From positions 868,001 through 932,000 of the forward strand of contig CAWDUT010000007.1 of the NCBI GenBank assembly GCA_963805525.1: DNA of 64,000 nt. Direction: 5' to 3'. Position numbers and translations under genes: made by a program. Below are positions 35,119 through 43,479 of the stretch, one piece after another (position 1 is the stretch's first letter; every line of letters starts with the position of its first letter). The notes below the pieces were generated by a model. The model worked only from the letters and a program-made list of their open reading frames with translations, was not told where the DNA came from and did no database searches. This DNA comes from DASQFQ01 sp963805525. GTDB taxonomy: Bacteria > Actinomycetota > Thermoleophilia > Solirubrobacterales > Solirubrobacteraceae.

Positions 35119-36624
35119 ATGGCGTTCTGCGACCAGTGCGGCCAACGGCTGGAGGACCGCGCGCGCTTCTGCCCGAACTGCGGGGCGCCCCGGCCCGGCG
35201 CGGTGACCGCGGAGCCCGAACCGCCCGTTGCGGCGCCGCCCCCGCCCGCGGTGGAACCGGCTCCCGCGCCGGAACCCGAACCCGAACCCGAACCCGCGCC
35301 GGAACCCGAACCCGCGCCGGAACCCGAACCTGAGCCGGAACCGGAGCCCGATCCCGAGCCTCCGCCCCCGCCCCCTCCGCCGCGCGCCGAGCCAGAACCC
35401 GGCCCCTCGCGGCCCCGTTCAGCGCCCCAGGCCGAGCTCGTCGGCCAGCTCGGGCAGCTGGGGCAGACGCCCGCGGTCGTCGCCGCCGGGGTGGTCGGGA
35501 TCGGGACGTTCGCGGTCGTCTTCGTGGCCGGCGTCGTCCTCGCGGCGCTGCCCGACGCCTCGCTGATCGGCTTCCTCGGCGCCGACGCCGGCTATGTCGA
35601 GGAGGCGTTCCGGCAGATGGTCCAGCTCGTCCTCGCGGGATTCGAGAACGACTCGCTGTTCGACGTCTTCAAGAGCACGAGCCGGGTCGCGCCCGGGCTG
35701 TTCGCGCTCGTCCCCACCTTCACCGCGCTCTATCTGGCCCGCGCGCAGCTGACGCGCCTGAAGGGCTCGAGCCTCGGGCTGCGGCTCGGCGTCGCCGCCG
35801 GCGGCGCGCTCCTGTTCGCGCTGCTGATGATCATCCCCGCGCTGCTGACCGGCGACATTGACGCCGACGTCGGCCAGACCTTCAGCTACGCGCTGCTGTG
35901 GGGCCTGATCGGCGGGCTGACCGGCACCGTCCTGGCTGCCCCGCCCGAGCGCGGCGCCGTCTCCGTCCCCAGCCGCTGGCGCGGGGTGATCGCCGCCGTG
36001 CTGACGTCGCTGCGCCCGCTCGGGCTCGCGCTGCTGGTCACGACGGTTCTCGGCACCGCGCTCTGGATCGTCGACGTCGCCGCCGACGGCGACGCGCGCG
36101 GCCGCCGCTCGCTGCCGATCGCGCTCGTCGACACCACGCTCTACGCGGTCGACCACGGCGTCCACTCCTTCGAGCTCGGCACGCTCGCCGCGTTCGAACG
36201 CCGCCAGTTGCGGCCGGAGGTCCTCTCGCTCCCGCTGCCCGCCGACAAGCCGGGCGAGATCGTCGGCACCAGCAGCGAGCCGCTGCGGCTGTTCTCCTAC
36301 CGCGACGGCGCCAGCGCGATCGTCTTCCTGCTGATGCTCGTCGTGCTGATCGGGATCCCGGTCACCGCCGCGCTGTACGCCGGTTTCGTCGTCGCCCGCG
36401 AGCGCGCGGCCGCCTCGCCGGCCCTCGGCGCCGCCTGGGGCGCGCTGGTCGGCCCCGTGTGGGCGAGCGCGCTCGCGATCGTCAACGGCCTGCTGCAGGA
36501 CACGCTGTTCGGCCACGCCCAGGGCGAGAGCGTGTTCGGCATCGTGCTCGTGTTCGGCGCCCTGATCGGAGCGCTGGGCGGCTTCCTCGCCGCCCGCGCG
36601 AGCGCTACGCGCGCAGTCGCCTGA
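35119..36624 (+). CDS. Zinc-ribbon membrane protein with Pro-Glu repeat linker
   Basis: A 501-residue protein. Residues 1-24 form a zinc ribbon with C4, C7, C18 and C21 (CDQCG and CPNCG). Residues about 30-108 are a low-complexity EPEP/PPPP linker. From residue 125 onward there are about seven to eight membrane helices with two soluble loops, and the protein ends in ARASATRAVA. Similar zinc-ribbon membrane proteins are common in actinobacteria but no function is established for this one. TAGGCT lies 10 bases before the ATG, suggesting a short or absent leader. Its 3' end overlaps the convergent secreted-protein gene by 20 bases. Confidence 0.75.
   Translation: MAFCDQCGQRLEDRARFCPNCGAPRPGAVTAEPEPPVAAPPPPAVEPAPAPEPEPEPEPAPEPEPAPEPEPEPEPEPDPEPPPPPPPPRAEPEPGPSRPRSAPQAELVGQLGQLGQTPAVVAAGVVGIGTFAVVFVAGVVLAALPDASLIGFLGADAGYVEEAFRQMVQLVLAGFENDSLFDVFKSTSRVAPGLFALVPTFTALYLARAQLTRLKGSSLGLRLGVAAGGALLFALLMIIPALLTGDIDADVGQTFSYALLWGLIGGLTGTVLAAPPERGAVSVPSRWRGVIAAVLTSLRPLGLALLVTTVLGTALWIVDVAADGDARGRRSLPIALVDTTLYAVDHGVHSFELGTLAAFERRQLRPEVLSLPLPADKPGEIVGTSSEPLRLFSYRDGASAIVFLLMLVVLIGIPVTAALYAGFVVARERAAASPALGAAWGALVGPVWASALAIVNGLLQDTLFGHAQGESVFGIVLVFGALIGALGGFLAARASATRAVA
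35270..35370 (+). repeat. GAACCC/GAGCC hexamer repeat encoding Pro-Glu
   Basis: The six-base unit GAACCC, varied with GCGCCG, GAGCCG and GATCCC, is repeated about 16 times and encodes the PEPE linker. Such repeats change length by slippage in steps of two residues without breaking the frame. Confidence 0.7.
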
Positions 36625-37273
36625 CCCCGAAGCCCACCAGCCCGCCCAGCGTCAGCGCGAGCACGATCGTCATCCCGAGCTCGCCCGAGCCGCCCCCGCC
36701 GCCCCCACCGAGCCCCGCCGTCTGGCCCGACTCGACCGTCGCCGCCGGCTTGGCGGTCGCGGTCGGCGTGGGCGTCGGGATCACGTTGCCGGTCACCTGC
36801 AGGTCGATCAGCGTGTCGAACTGGTCCGCCTCCAGGTTGCGCCCCTGGTCGTCGGCCGCGACCGAGACGTAGAACGTCCCCGGCTCGGAGTAGACGGTGT
36901 CGGAGTTGCCGGCGCCCTTCTCCCCCACGCGCTGGCCCTCGACCCGCAGCGAAACGCTCTTGTCGCTGCTCGCGTACGAGTCGGTCTGCGTGCCCTTGAA
37001 CACGTCCTTCTCACGCAGCGGGCTGTAGATCGACATCCGCATGAAGTAGCTCGACTCGGTGCGGCCGCTCACGGTCGCCCCCGCCGTCAGCTGCTGGCCC
37101 GGCTTCAGCGTCACGGCGTAGAAGAGCTGCTCGCCGCCGCGCAGCGTGTCCTTGTACTTGCCCGGCGCCAAAACAGGGGCAGAGTTGAACGAGCCGCCGC
37201 CCGCGATCGGCGACTGGGCCGAGGCCGGTGCCGCCAGGGCGAGCACCAGCGCCATCACCAGGACGAGCCTCAC
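36605..37273 (-). CDS. Secreted protein with C-terminal membrane anchor, paired with VWA protein
   Basis: A 222-residue exported protein: signal peptide (VMALVLALAAPASA), a beta-rich domain of about 140 residues resembling bacterial pre-peptidase-C-like sandwiches (LAPGKYKDTLRGGEQLFYAV, TFYVSVAADDQG), a Thr/Pro linker (PTPTPTATAK), a run of seven Gly, one membrane helix (MTIVLALTLGGLVGFGV) and a basic RRLRA tail. The layout parallels the C-terminal part of the upstream VWA protein, with which it overlaps by 4 bases. The Gly-run plus helix plus Arg tail resembles C-terminal sorting signals, though no known motif (LPXTG, PEP-CTERM) is present. Confidence 0.75.
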   Translation of the reverse strand: MRLVLVMALVLALAAPASAQSPIAGGGSFNSAPVLAPGKYKDTLRGGEQLFYAVTLKPGQQLTAGATVSGRTESSYFMRMSIYSPLREKDVFKGTQTDSYASSDKSVSLRVEGQRVGEKGAGNSDTVYSEPGTFYVSVAADDQGRNLEADQFDTLIDLQVTGNVIPTPTPTATAKPAATVESGQTAGLGGGGGGGSGELGMTIVLALTLGGLVGFGVRRLRA

Positions 37274-38526
37274 GCCGGCCGCCTCCGCCGCGCGCCCGCC
37301 AGCGCGCCGCCCGCCAGCAGCCCCGCCACGATGCCGCCCAGCGCGCCGATCGCCAGCACCCCGTTGCTCGGCCCGTCGTCGTCAGAGGCGCTCGCGTCGA
37401 CCGCCCCCGAGGCGCCCGAGGGCGAGGCCGGCGCCCCGATCACCTTGCCCGTCACGCGCACGAACAGCTCGATCGGGAACGGCCCGCTCTGCCCCGGCGC
37501 CGGATCGACCTCCAGCTTGTAGAACCAGCGCCCCACGGGCGGCTTGCGCAGGTCCTCCTCCCCCACGTCGTCCTTGACCACCGCGGTCAGGACGTCGTCG
37601 CCGTTGGTCGCCGCGTCGCTGTCGGCGAACTCCAGGCTCTCGTCCTGCAGCTCGGTCTTGAACACCGACGGGATGCCCGCCTCGGAGTCCGGCAGCGTCG
37701 CGCTGATCGCGATCGACTGTCCGGCGCCGACCTTGAACGAGTACCAGGAGGGCGAGGTGGCCGAGACCGACGTCGTGTACTGCCCCGGCCGGTAGAGCTT
37801 CGCGTCGGCCGGGGCCGGCACGCCCTCCAGCGCCTTGCCCTCCGTCACGTACGGTCGCAGCGCCCGCGCGGTCAGCGAGCGCAGCTGCCCGCCGAGCTCC
37901 TGCGCGTTGTCGGCGTCGACGTAGCGCCCGCCGGCCGCGTCGGCGATGCACTGGAGCTGCTTGCGCGCGTCCTGCTTGACCCGGAAGCCGACCGCCTGGA
38001 TCTTCAGCGTCACGCCGCCCTGCGACAGGTCGCGGGCGACGTTGCACGGCTCCGGCGGCGCGCAGTTGTCGGCGCCGTCGGAGACGAGCACGACCGTCTT
38101 CTGCTTGGCGCTCCCCAGGTCCTTGGCCGCCGCCTGCAGCGACGTGCCGATCGGGGTGAAGCCGCGCGGCGTGATCGCGTCGATCGAGGACTTCAACCCC
38201 TCGCGGTCCAGCGGCGCCACAGGCGACACGAGCCGGGAGTCAGCACAGCCCTTCTCCCGGCCGGTGCCGCTGACCCGCGAGCCGAACACCCGCAGGCCGA
38301 CCTTCGCGTCGTCGGGCAGATCGTCGACCAGCGTGTTGAGCGCCGCCTTCGCGGCCGCGATCTTCGGCTGGCCGGAGCCGTCGTCGGCCCGCATCGACTT
38401 CGACGCGTCGACCACCAGGATCACCGCCGCGTCCTTGTCCGGGGCGGGCTGCGTCTGGGCGCGGGCGCCCGCGGGAGCGAGCAGCACAAAGAGCATCCCC
38501 AGGACTCCCGCGGTCAGACGACGCAT
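37270..38526 (-). CDS. Secreted von Willebrand factor A protein, membrane-anchored
   Basis: A 418-residue exported protein. Signal peptide to residue about 23 (VLLAPAGARA), then a VWA domain (about 30-225) with an intact MIDAS motif D40-S42-S44 (VVDASKS), T in PIGTSLQ and D in VLVSDGADNC. A beta-sandwich domain (about 240-370; YRPGQYTTSVSATSPSWYSF, PVGRWFYKLEVD) resembles that of the downstream partner. The end has a low-complexity linker, one membrane helix (GVLAIGALGGIVAGLLAGG) and an Arg-rich tail. Metal-dependent binding to a cell-surface or matrix ligand is likely. TACCCT lies 9 bases before the ATG. Confidence 0.82.
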   Translation of the reverse strand: MRRLTAGVLGMLFVLLAPAGARAQTQPAPDKDAAVILVVDASKSMRADDGSGQPKIAAAKAALNTLVDDLPDDAKVGLRVFGSRVSGTGREKGCADSRLVSPVAPLDREGLKSSIDAITPRGFTPIGTSLQAAAKDLGSAKQKTVVLVSDGADNCAPPEPCNVARDLSQGGVTLKIQAVGFRVKQDARKQLQCIADAAGGRYVDADNAQELGGQLRSLTARALRPYVTEGKALEGVPAPADAKLYRPGQYTTSVSATSPSWYSFKVGAGQSIAISATLPDSEAGIPSVFKTELQDESLEFADSDAATNGDDVLTAVVKDDVGEEDLRKPPVGRWFYKLEVDPAPGQSGPFPIELFVRVTGKVIGAPASPSGASGAVDASASDDDGPSNGVLAIGALGGIVAGLLAGGALAGARRRRPA

Positions 38527-38543
38527 CCGGGGCGGAGGGTAGC

Positions 38544-39890
38544 TCAGGCGATAGACGGTGCCTCCGGCAGCCCGGCGAGCGCGGCCTGCAGCTCCTCCTC
38601 GGAGAACTCGGGGTCCTCGAGGTCGCCCGCCAGGTACGCGTCGTAGGCGGCGAGATCGAAGTTGCCGTGGCCGCACAGGCCGAACAGGATCGTCCGCTCC
38701 TCGCCGGCCTCGCGGGCCGCCTCGGCCTCCTCGATCACCGCGCGGATCGCGTGCGCCGGCTCGGGCGCCGGGATGATCCCCTCGGCGCGCGCGAAGCGAA
38801 CGGCGGCCTCGAACGTCTCGTTCTGCTTGTACGCGCGCGCCTCGATCCGGCCCGCCTTCACGAGCCCGCACACCATCGGCGCGTCGCCGTGGTAGCGCAG
38901 GCCGCCCGCGTGCACCGGCGGCGGGACGAAACCGTGCCCGAGCGTGTACATCGGCATCAGCGGCGTCATCCCGACCGTGTCGCCGAAGTCGTAGCTGTAG
39001 ACGCCGCGGGTCAGCGTCGGGCAGGCGGCCGGCTCGGCGGCGAGGATGCGTGTCTTGCTGCCGGCGCGCAGGAACGGGAAGACGAGGCCGGCGAAGTTCG
39101 AGCCGCCGCCGACGCAGCCGATCACGACGTCGGGCTCGGCCTCCGCCATCGCGAGCTGCGCGATCGCCTCCTGCCCGATCACGGTCTGGTGCAGCAGGAC
39201 GTGGTTGAGCACGGAGCCGAGCGAGTAGTTGCACTCCGGGTCCTGGGCGGCGACCTCGACCGCCTCGGAGATCGCGATCCCCAGCGAGCCGGTCGGGTGC
39301 GACGCCTGCGAGCGGCCCGCCTCGGTGCGGTCGGACGGCGAGCGGTGCACGCTCGCGCCCCACGTCTCCATCATCGAGCGCCGGTACGGCTTCTGGTCGT
39401 AGCTGGAGCCGACCATGAAGACCTCGCACTCGAGCCCGAACAGCGAGCAGGCGAACGAGAGCGCGGAGCCCCACTGGCCGGCGCCGGTCTCGGTCGCGAG
39501 CTTCTTGATGCCGGCCTGGGCGTTCTCGTAGGCCTGCGGGACCGCGGTGTTCGACTTGTGCGAGCCGGACGGGGAGACGCCCTCGTACTTGTAGAAGATG
39601 CGCGCAGGGGTGTCGAGCGCCTGCTCGAGCCGCCGGGCGCGGTAGAGCGGCGTCGGGCGCCACAGCCGGTAGGCGTCGCGGACGGGGTCGGGGATCGGGA
39701 TCTCCGGCTCCATCGAGACCTCCTGGCCGATCAGCCCCATCGGGAAGATCGGCGTCAGGTCGTCGGGGCCGGCGGGCTCGCCGGTGGCCGGGCTGAGCGG
39801 CGGCAGCGGCGGCCCGGGGAGGTCGGGCAGCAGGTTGACCCAGTGCGTGGGGATCTCGTCCTCGCCCAGGAGGAACTTGGTCGTCGGCAT
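38544..39890 (-). CDS. trpB2: TrpB2-type tryptophan synthase beta-like protein
   Basis: A 448-residue PLP enzyme of the TrpB2 group, longer than TrpB1 at the N-terminus. The Schiff-base lysine is K112 in SPSGSHKSNTA, the substrate loop is TETGAGQWGSALSFA and the phosphate cradle is GCVGGGSNFAG. TrpB2 enzymes make tryptophan from serine and free indole and act without TrpA or with TrpA2. No trpA or other trp gene is nearby, consistent with indole salvage. TAGAGT seven bases before the ATG lies in the 18-base gap to dnaE, so it may be transcribed independently. Confidence 0.9.
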   Translation of the reverse strand: MPTTKFLLGEDEIPTHWVNLLPDLPGPPLPPLSPATGEPAGPDDLTPIFPMGLIGQEVSMEPEIPIPDPVRDAYRLWRPTPLYRARRLEQALDTPARIFYKYEGVSPSGSHKSNTAVPQAYENAQAGIKKLATETGAGQWGSALSFACSLFGLECEVFMVGSSYDQKPYRRSMMETWGASVHRSPSDRTEAGRSQASHPTGSLGIAISEAVEVAAQDPECNYSLGSVLNHVLLHQTVIGQEAIAQLAMAEAEPDVVIGCVGGGSNFAGLVFPFLRAGSKTRILAAEPAACPTLTRGVYSYDFGDTVGMTPLMPMYTLGHGFVPPPVHAGGLRYHGDAPMVCGLVKAGRIEARAYKQNETFEAAVRFARAEGIIPAPEPAHAIRAVIEEAEAAREAGEERTILFGLCGHGNFDLAAYDAYLAGDLEDPEFSEEELQAALAGLPEAPSIA

Positions 39891-39908
39891 GCGGCCGACT
39901 CTAATCCG

Positions 39909-42900
39909 TCAGACGGTGACGAGCGCGCGGGTGCTGAGGAGCCGGCGCAGCTCGGGCGCCGCGACGCGGGCCTCGACCTTGTAGCCGTTGCCGAAGCGAA
40001 GGATCCGCTCGCCGATCATGAGCTCCAGCGGCGTCTCGCCCGGGAAGTCCTCGATGATCCGGCGCACCTCGGCGAGCACCGAGGCCGGCTGCTCGCCCTC
40101 GAGGATGAGGCGCAGCGGCTTGGGCGGCTCGGCAGCCTTGGCGGCGCTCTCGCGGGCGCGCTCGATCTCGGCGTCGGAGGGGTCGAAGCGCTCGACGTCC
40201 TGCACGATCAGCGTGACCTTGCCGGCCTCCTTGTGGTCGACGCGGCCCTTGACCATCACGATCTCGTCGAGCTGCAGCGCGGCCTCGGCGGTGGCGAGGG
40301 TCTTCTCGAACACCATCAGCTCGACCGCTCCCTCGAGGTCGTCGAGCGTCGCGAACATCAGCATCGAGCCCGCGCGGGTGCGGATCTTCTTGGCCGCGGT
40401 GATCATGCCGCCGAGCTTCACGAACTCGCCGTCCTTGCGGTCCATCACCTCGCCGCAGGCGCAGTCGCCCTTGGCGCGCAGGGCCTCGCGGACGCGCTTG
40501 AGCGGGTGATCGGAGATGAAGAGGCCGATCGACTCCTTCTCGCGGGCCAGCAGCTCCGTGCGCTCGAACTCGTGGATCGGGATCGGCGGGTGCGCGGGCG
40601 CGGCGAACGGCGAGCTGCCGCCGTCGGCCGGGCCGAGGTCGAAGATCGAGCCCTGGCCGATCTGGGCGTCGAGCTGGGCCTTGGCGCCCGCGCCCTGCGC
40701 GGCCTCCAGCACCTCGAGCATCCCGCGGCGCGTGGCGCCGGTGGAGCCGAAGGCGCCGCACATGATCAGCGCCTCGATCGCCTTCTTGTTGACCGCGCGG
40801 CAGTCGACGCGCTCGCAGAAGTCCCACAGGCTCGTGAACGGGCCGCCCTCCTCGCGGGCGCGCTTCATCGCCTCGACGGCGGCGTAGCCGACGCCCTTCA
40901 CCGCGTCCAGCCCGAAGCGGATGTTGCCCTCCACGACCATGAACTCGTGGTCGGAGAGGTTCACGTCCGGCGGCAGGATCTCGATCCCCATCTCCTCGCA
41001 GCGGGCGACGAAGAACGGGACCTTGTCCTTGGTGGACATGACGGAGCTGATCAGCGCCGCCATGTACTCGGCGGGATAGTTGGCCTTCAGCCACGCGGTG
41101 CGGTAGGCGATCAGCGCGTAGCACGCGGCGTGGGAGCGGTTGAACGAGTAGTCGGCGGACTTCTCGTTGGTCGCCCACAGCTGCTCGATCACGGACTCGG
41201 AGGTGCCGGAGGCGCGGCAGCCGGCCACGAACTCCGGCTTCAGCTGGGCCATCGCCTCGCGGTTCTTCTTGCCGATCGCCTTGCGCAGGTCGTCCGCGCG
41301 CGGGCCCGAGAAGCCGCCGAGCGACTTCGCGATCTGCATCGACTGCTCCTGGTACAGGATCACGCCCTTGGTCGCCTCGGTGATCGGGCGCAGGCGGTCG
41401 TCGAGGTAGGTGATCGAGTCGGGGTTGCGCTTGCCGCGGGCGTAGGTCGGGATCTGGTCCATGGCGCCCGGGCGGTACAGCGCGACGAGCGCCACGAGGT
41501 CCTCGAACTCGGTCGGCTGGACCTTCTTCAGCGCCTCGCGCATGCCCTCGGACTCGAACTGGAACACGCCGATCGCGTCGCCCCGGGCCATCATCGCGTA
41601 GGTCTTCTCGTCGTCGAGCGGGAGCGTCGCCATGTCGATCCGGCTGTTGGACGAGCGCTCGATGATCGTCAGCGCGTCCTCGATCACGTCGAGGTTGCGC
41701 AGGCCGAGGAAGTCCATCTTCAGCAGCCCGATCTCCTCGATCGGCTTCATCGAGTACTGCGTGACCGTGCGGTGGACCTTCGCGCCGTCCTCCCCCACGC
41801 CGGCGTCGGCGAGCTGGAGCGGGACGATGTCGGTCAGGCTGCGGTCGGAGATCACGACCGCGGCGGCGTGGATCGAGGCGTTGCGGACGATGCCCTCGAG
41901 GCCCTTCGCGACGTCCACGATCTGCTTGGCGATCGGGTCGCGCATGACCTCGGCGGCGAGCTCGGCGCCGGGCTGCATGCAGTCCTCGAAGCTCGGCGGG
42001 CGCCCCTGCTGCGGGTCGGGGATGAGCTTGGCGAGGCGGTCCCCGACGCCGTAGTCGTGGCCGAGGACGCGCGCGGCGTCGCGGGTGGCCGCGCGGGGGA
42101 ACATGCGGCCGAAGGTGATGATCTGGGCGACGCGGTCGGCGCCGTACTTCTCGGTCACGTAGCGGATCACGCGATCGCGGCCGCGGACGGAGAAGTCGAT
42201 GTCGATATCCGGCATCGAGACGCGCTCGGCGTTGAGGAAGCGCTCGAACAGGAGGTCGTAGCGGAGCGGATCGACGTCCGTGATCTCGAGGCAGTAGGAG
42301 ATGATGCTGCCGGCGGCGGAGCCACGGCCGGGGCCGACCGCGATGCCGTTGGACTTCGCGTAGTTGACGAAGTCCCACACGATCAGGAAGTAGGCGTTGA
42401 AGCCCATGTTGCCGATGACGGCGAGCTCCATGTCGGCGCGCTCGCGGGCCTGGGCGGGGATCGGGTCGCCGTAGCGCTTGCGGAGGCCGACGTCGACGAG
42501 CGTGCGGAGGTAGTCCTCCTCCGACTCGCCGTTGGGCGTGTCGAAGCGCGGGATCAGCTGCTGGCCGAGCGCGACCGTGGTGTCGCAGCGCTCGGCGATC
42601 TCGACCGTGGAGGCGAGCGCCTCCGGCATGTCGCTGAACGACTCCGCCATCTCCTCCGAGCTCTTCAAGTAGAACTCGTTGGTGTCGAAGCTCATCTTCG
42701 GGGCGGCGAGCGTCGACTTCGTCTGCACGCACAGCAGCGCGGCGTGGTGGTGGTAGTCCTCCTTGCGGAGGTAGTGGACGTCGGCGGTCGCGACGAGCGG
42801 GCGGTTGAGCTCCTTCGCGAACTTCTGGATCGCCTCGTTGACCTGCTCCTGCTCGGCGATGCCGTTGCGCTGGACCTCGAAGTAGACGTCCTCCGGGCCG

Positions 42901-43397
42901 AAGATCTGGACGAGCTGGTCGAGGTGCTCCCGGGCCTGCGGGAGGCGACCCTCGACGATCCTGCGGCTGCTGCGCGAAGCGAGGCATCCCGTGAGCGCGA
43001 TGACGCCCTCGGCGTGGCGCTCGAGCAGGTGGAGGTCGACGCCCGGCTTGCCGCGGTACAGGCCCTCGAGGAAGCCGGCGCTGGAGAGCTTGGTGAGGTT
43101 CTTGAAGCCCTCGTCGCTGGCGGCGAGCAGCGTGAGGTGGTTGCGCTCGATCTTGCCCTCGCGGACCGTGCGGTCGTCCACGAAGTAGGCCTCGAGGCCG
43201 AGGATCGGCTTGATGTTGTGCTTCTTGCAGGCCTTGTAGAGCTCGACGCTGCCGTTCATCACGCCGTGGTCGGTGAGGCCGAGCGCGGGCTGGCCGAACG
43301 CCGCCGCACGCGCCGCAAGACCGTCGATGTTCGCCGCACCGTCGAGCAGCGAGTACTCGGAGTGGACGTGGAGATGCGCGCAGGCGTGGGTGCTCAC
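39909..43397 (-). CDS. dnaE: DNA polymerase III alpha subunit
   Basis: A 1162-residue replicative polymerase of the DnaE1 type. The N-terminal PHP domain begins at HLHVHSEYSLLDG (residues 8-20) and has LTDHGVMNGS and HYLRKED segments. The catalytic core shows GPGRGSAAGS near 366 and PDIDIDF near 397 with active-site aspartates; fingers, beta-clamp-binding and C-terminal OB/tau-binding regions follow (IAAKKIRTRAG-like OB strand near 1000). The start is set at GTG 43397, giving the usual N-terminus; TAGTCT ten bases upstream is a promoter candidate. A longer frame to 43448 would add 17 residues not seen in DnaE proteins. Confidence 0.93.
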   Translation of the reverse strand: MSTHACAHLHVHSEYSLLDGAANIDGLAARAAAFGQPALGLTDHGVMNGSVELYKACKKHNIKPILGLEAYFVDDRTVREGKIERNHLTLLAASDEGFKNLTKLSSAGFLEGLYRGKPGVDLHLLERHAEGVIALTGCLASRSSRRIVEGRLPQAREHLDQLVQIFGPEDVYFEVQRNGIAEQEQVNEAIQKFAKELNRPLVATADVHYLRKEDYHHHAALLCVQTKSTLAAPKMSFDTNEFYLKSSEEMAESFSDMPEALASTVEIAERCDTTVALGQQLIPRFDTPNGESEEDYLRTLVDVGLRKRYGDPIPAQARERADMELAVIGNMGFNAYFLIVWDFVNYAKSNGIAVGPGRGSAAGSIISYCLEITDVDPLRYDLLFERFLNAERVSMPDIDIDFSVRGRDRVIRYVTEKYGADRVAQIITFGRMFPRAATRDAARVLGHDYGVGDRLAKLIPDPQQGRPPSFEDCMQPGAELAAEVMRDPIAKQIVDVAKGLEGIVRNASIHAAAVVISDRSLTDIVPLQLADAGVGEDGAKVHRTVTQYSMKPIEEIGLLKMDFLGLRNLDVIEDALTIIERSSNSRIDMATLPLDDEKTYAMMARGDAIGVFQFESEGMREALKKVQPTEFEDLVALVALYRPGAMDQIPTYARGKRNPDSITYLDDRLRPITEATKGVILYQEQSMQIAKSLGGFSGPRADDLRKAIGKKNREAMAQLKPEFVAGCRASGTSESVIEQLWATNEKSADYSFNRSHAACYALIAYRTAWLKANYPAEYMAALISSVMSTKDKVPFFVARCEEMGIEILPPDVNLSDHEFMVVEGNIRFGLDAVKGVGYAAVEAMKRAREEGGPFTSLWDFCERVDCRAVNKKAIEALIMCGAFGSTGATRRGMLEVLEAAQGAGAKAQLDAQIGQGSIFDLGPADGGSSPFAAPAHPPIPIHEFERTELLAREKESIGLFISDHPLKRVREALRAKGDCACGEVMDRKDGEFVKLGGMITAAKKIRTRAGSMLMFATLDDLEGAVELMVFEKTLATAEAALQLDEIVMVKGRVDHKEAGKVTLIVQDVERFDPSDAEIERARESAAKAAEPPKPLRLILEGEQPASVLAEVRRIIEDFPGETPLELMIGERILRFGNGYKVEARVAAPELRRLLSTRALVTV

Positions 43398-43479
43398 GGA
43401 GTCGTCCAGACTAGGTGCCGGATCGGACGCTTCGAGGGCTCCGCGCACGACCTCGCCGCACGCTGCGGCAGTTCTCTGC

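Noticed and set aside
35270..35400. PE/PPE-like mycobacterial protein
   Set aside because: The Pro-Glu run is only a linker; there is no PE or PPE domain.
43398..43448. Longer DnaE N-terminus from ATG 43448
   Set aside because: Adds 17 residues not seen in DnaE proteins; GTG at 43397 has the TAGTCT hexamer at leaderless distance and gives the standard HLHVHSEYS start.
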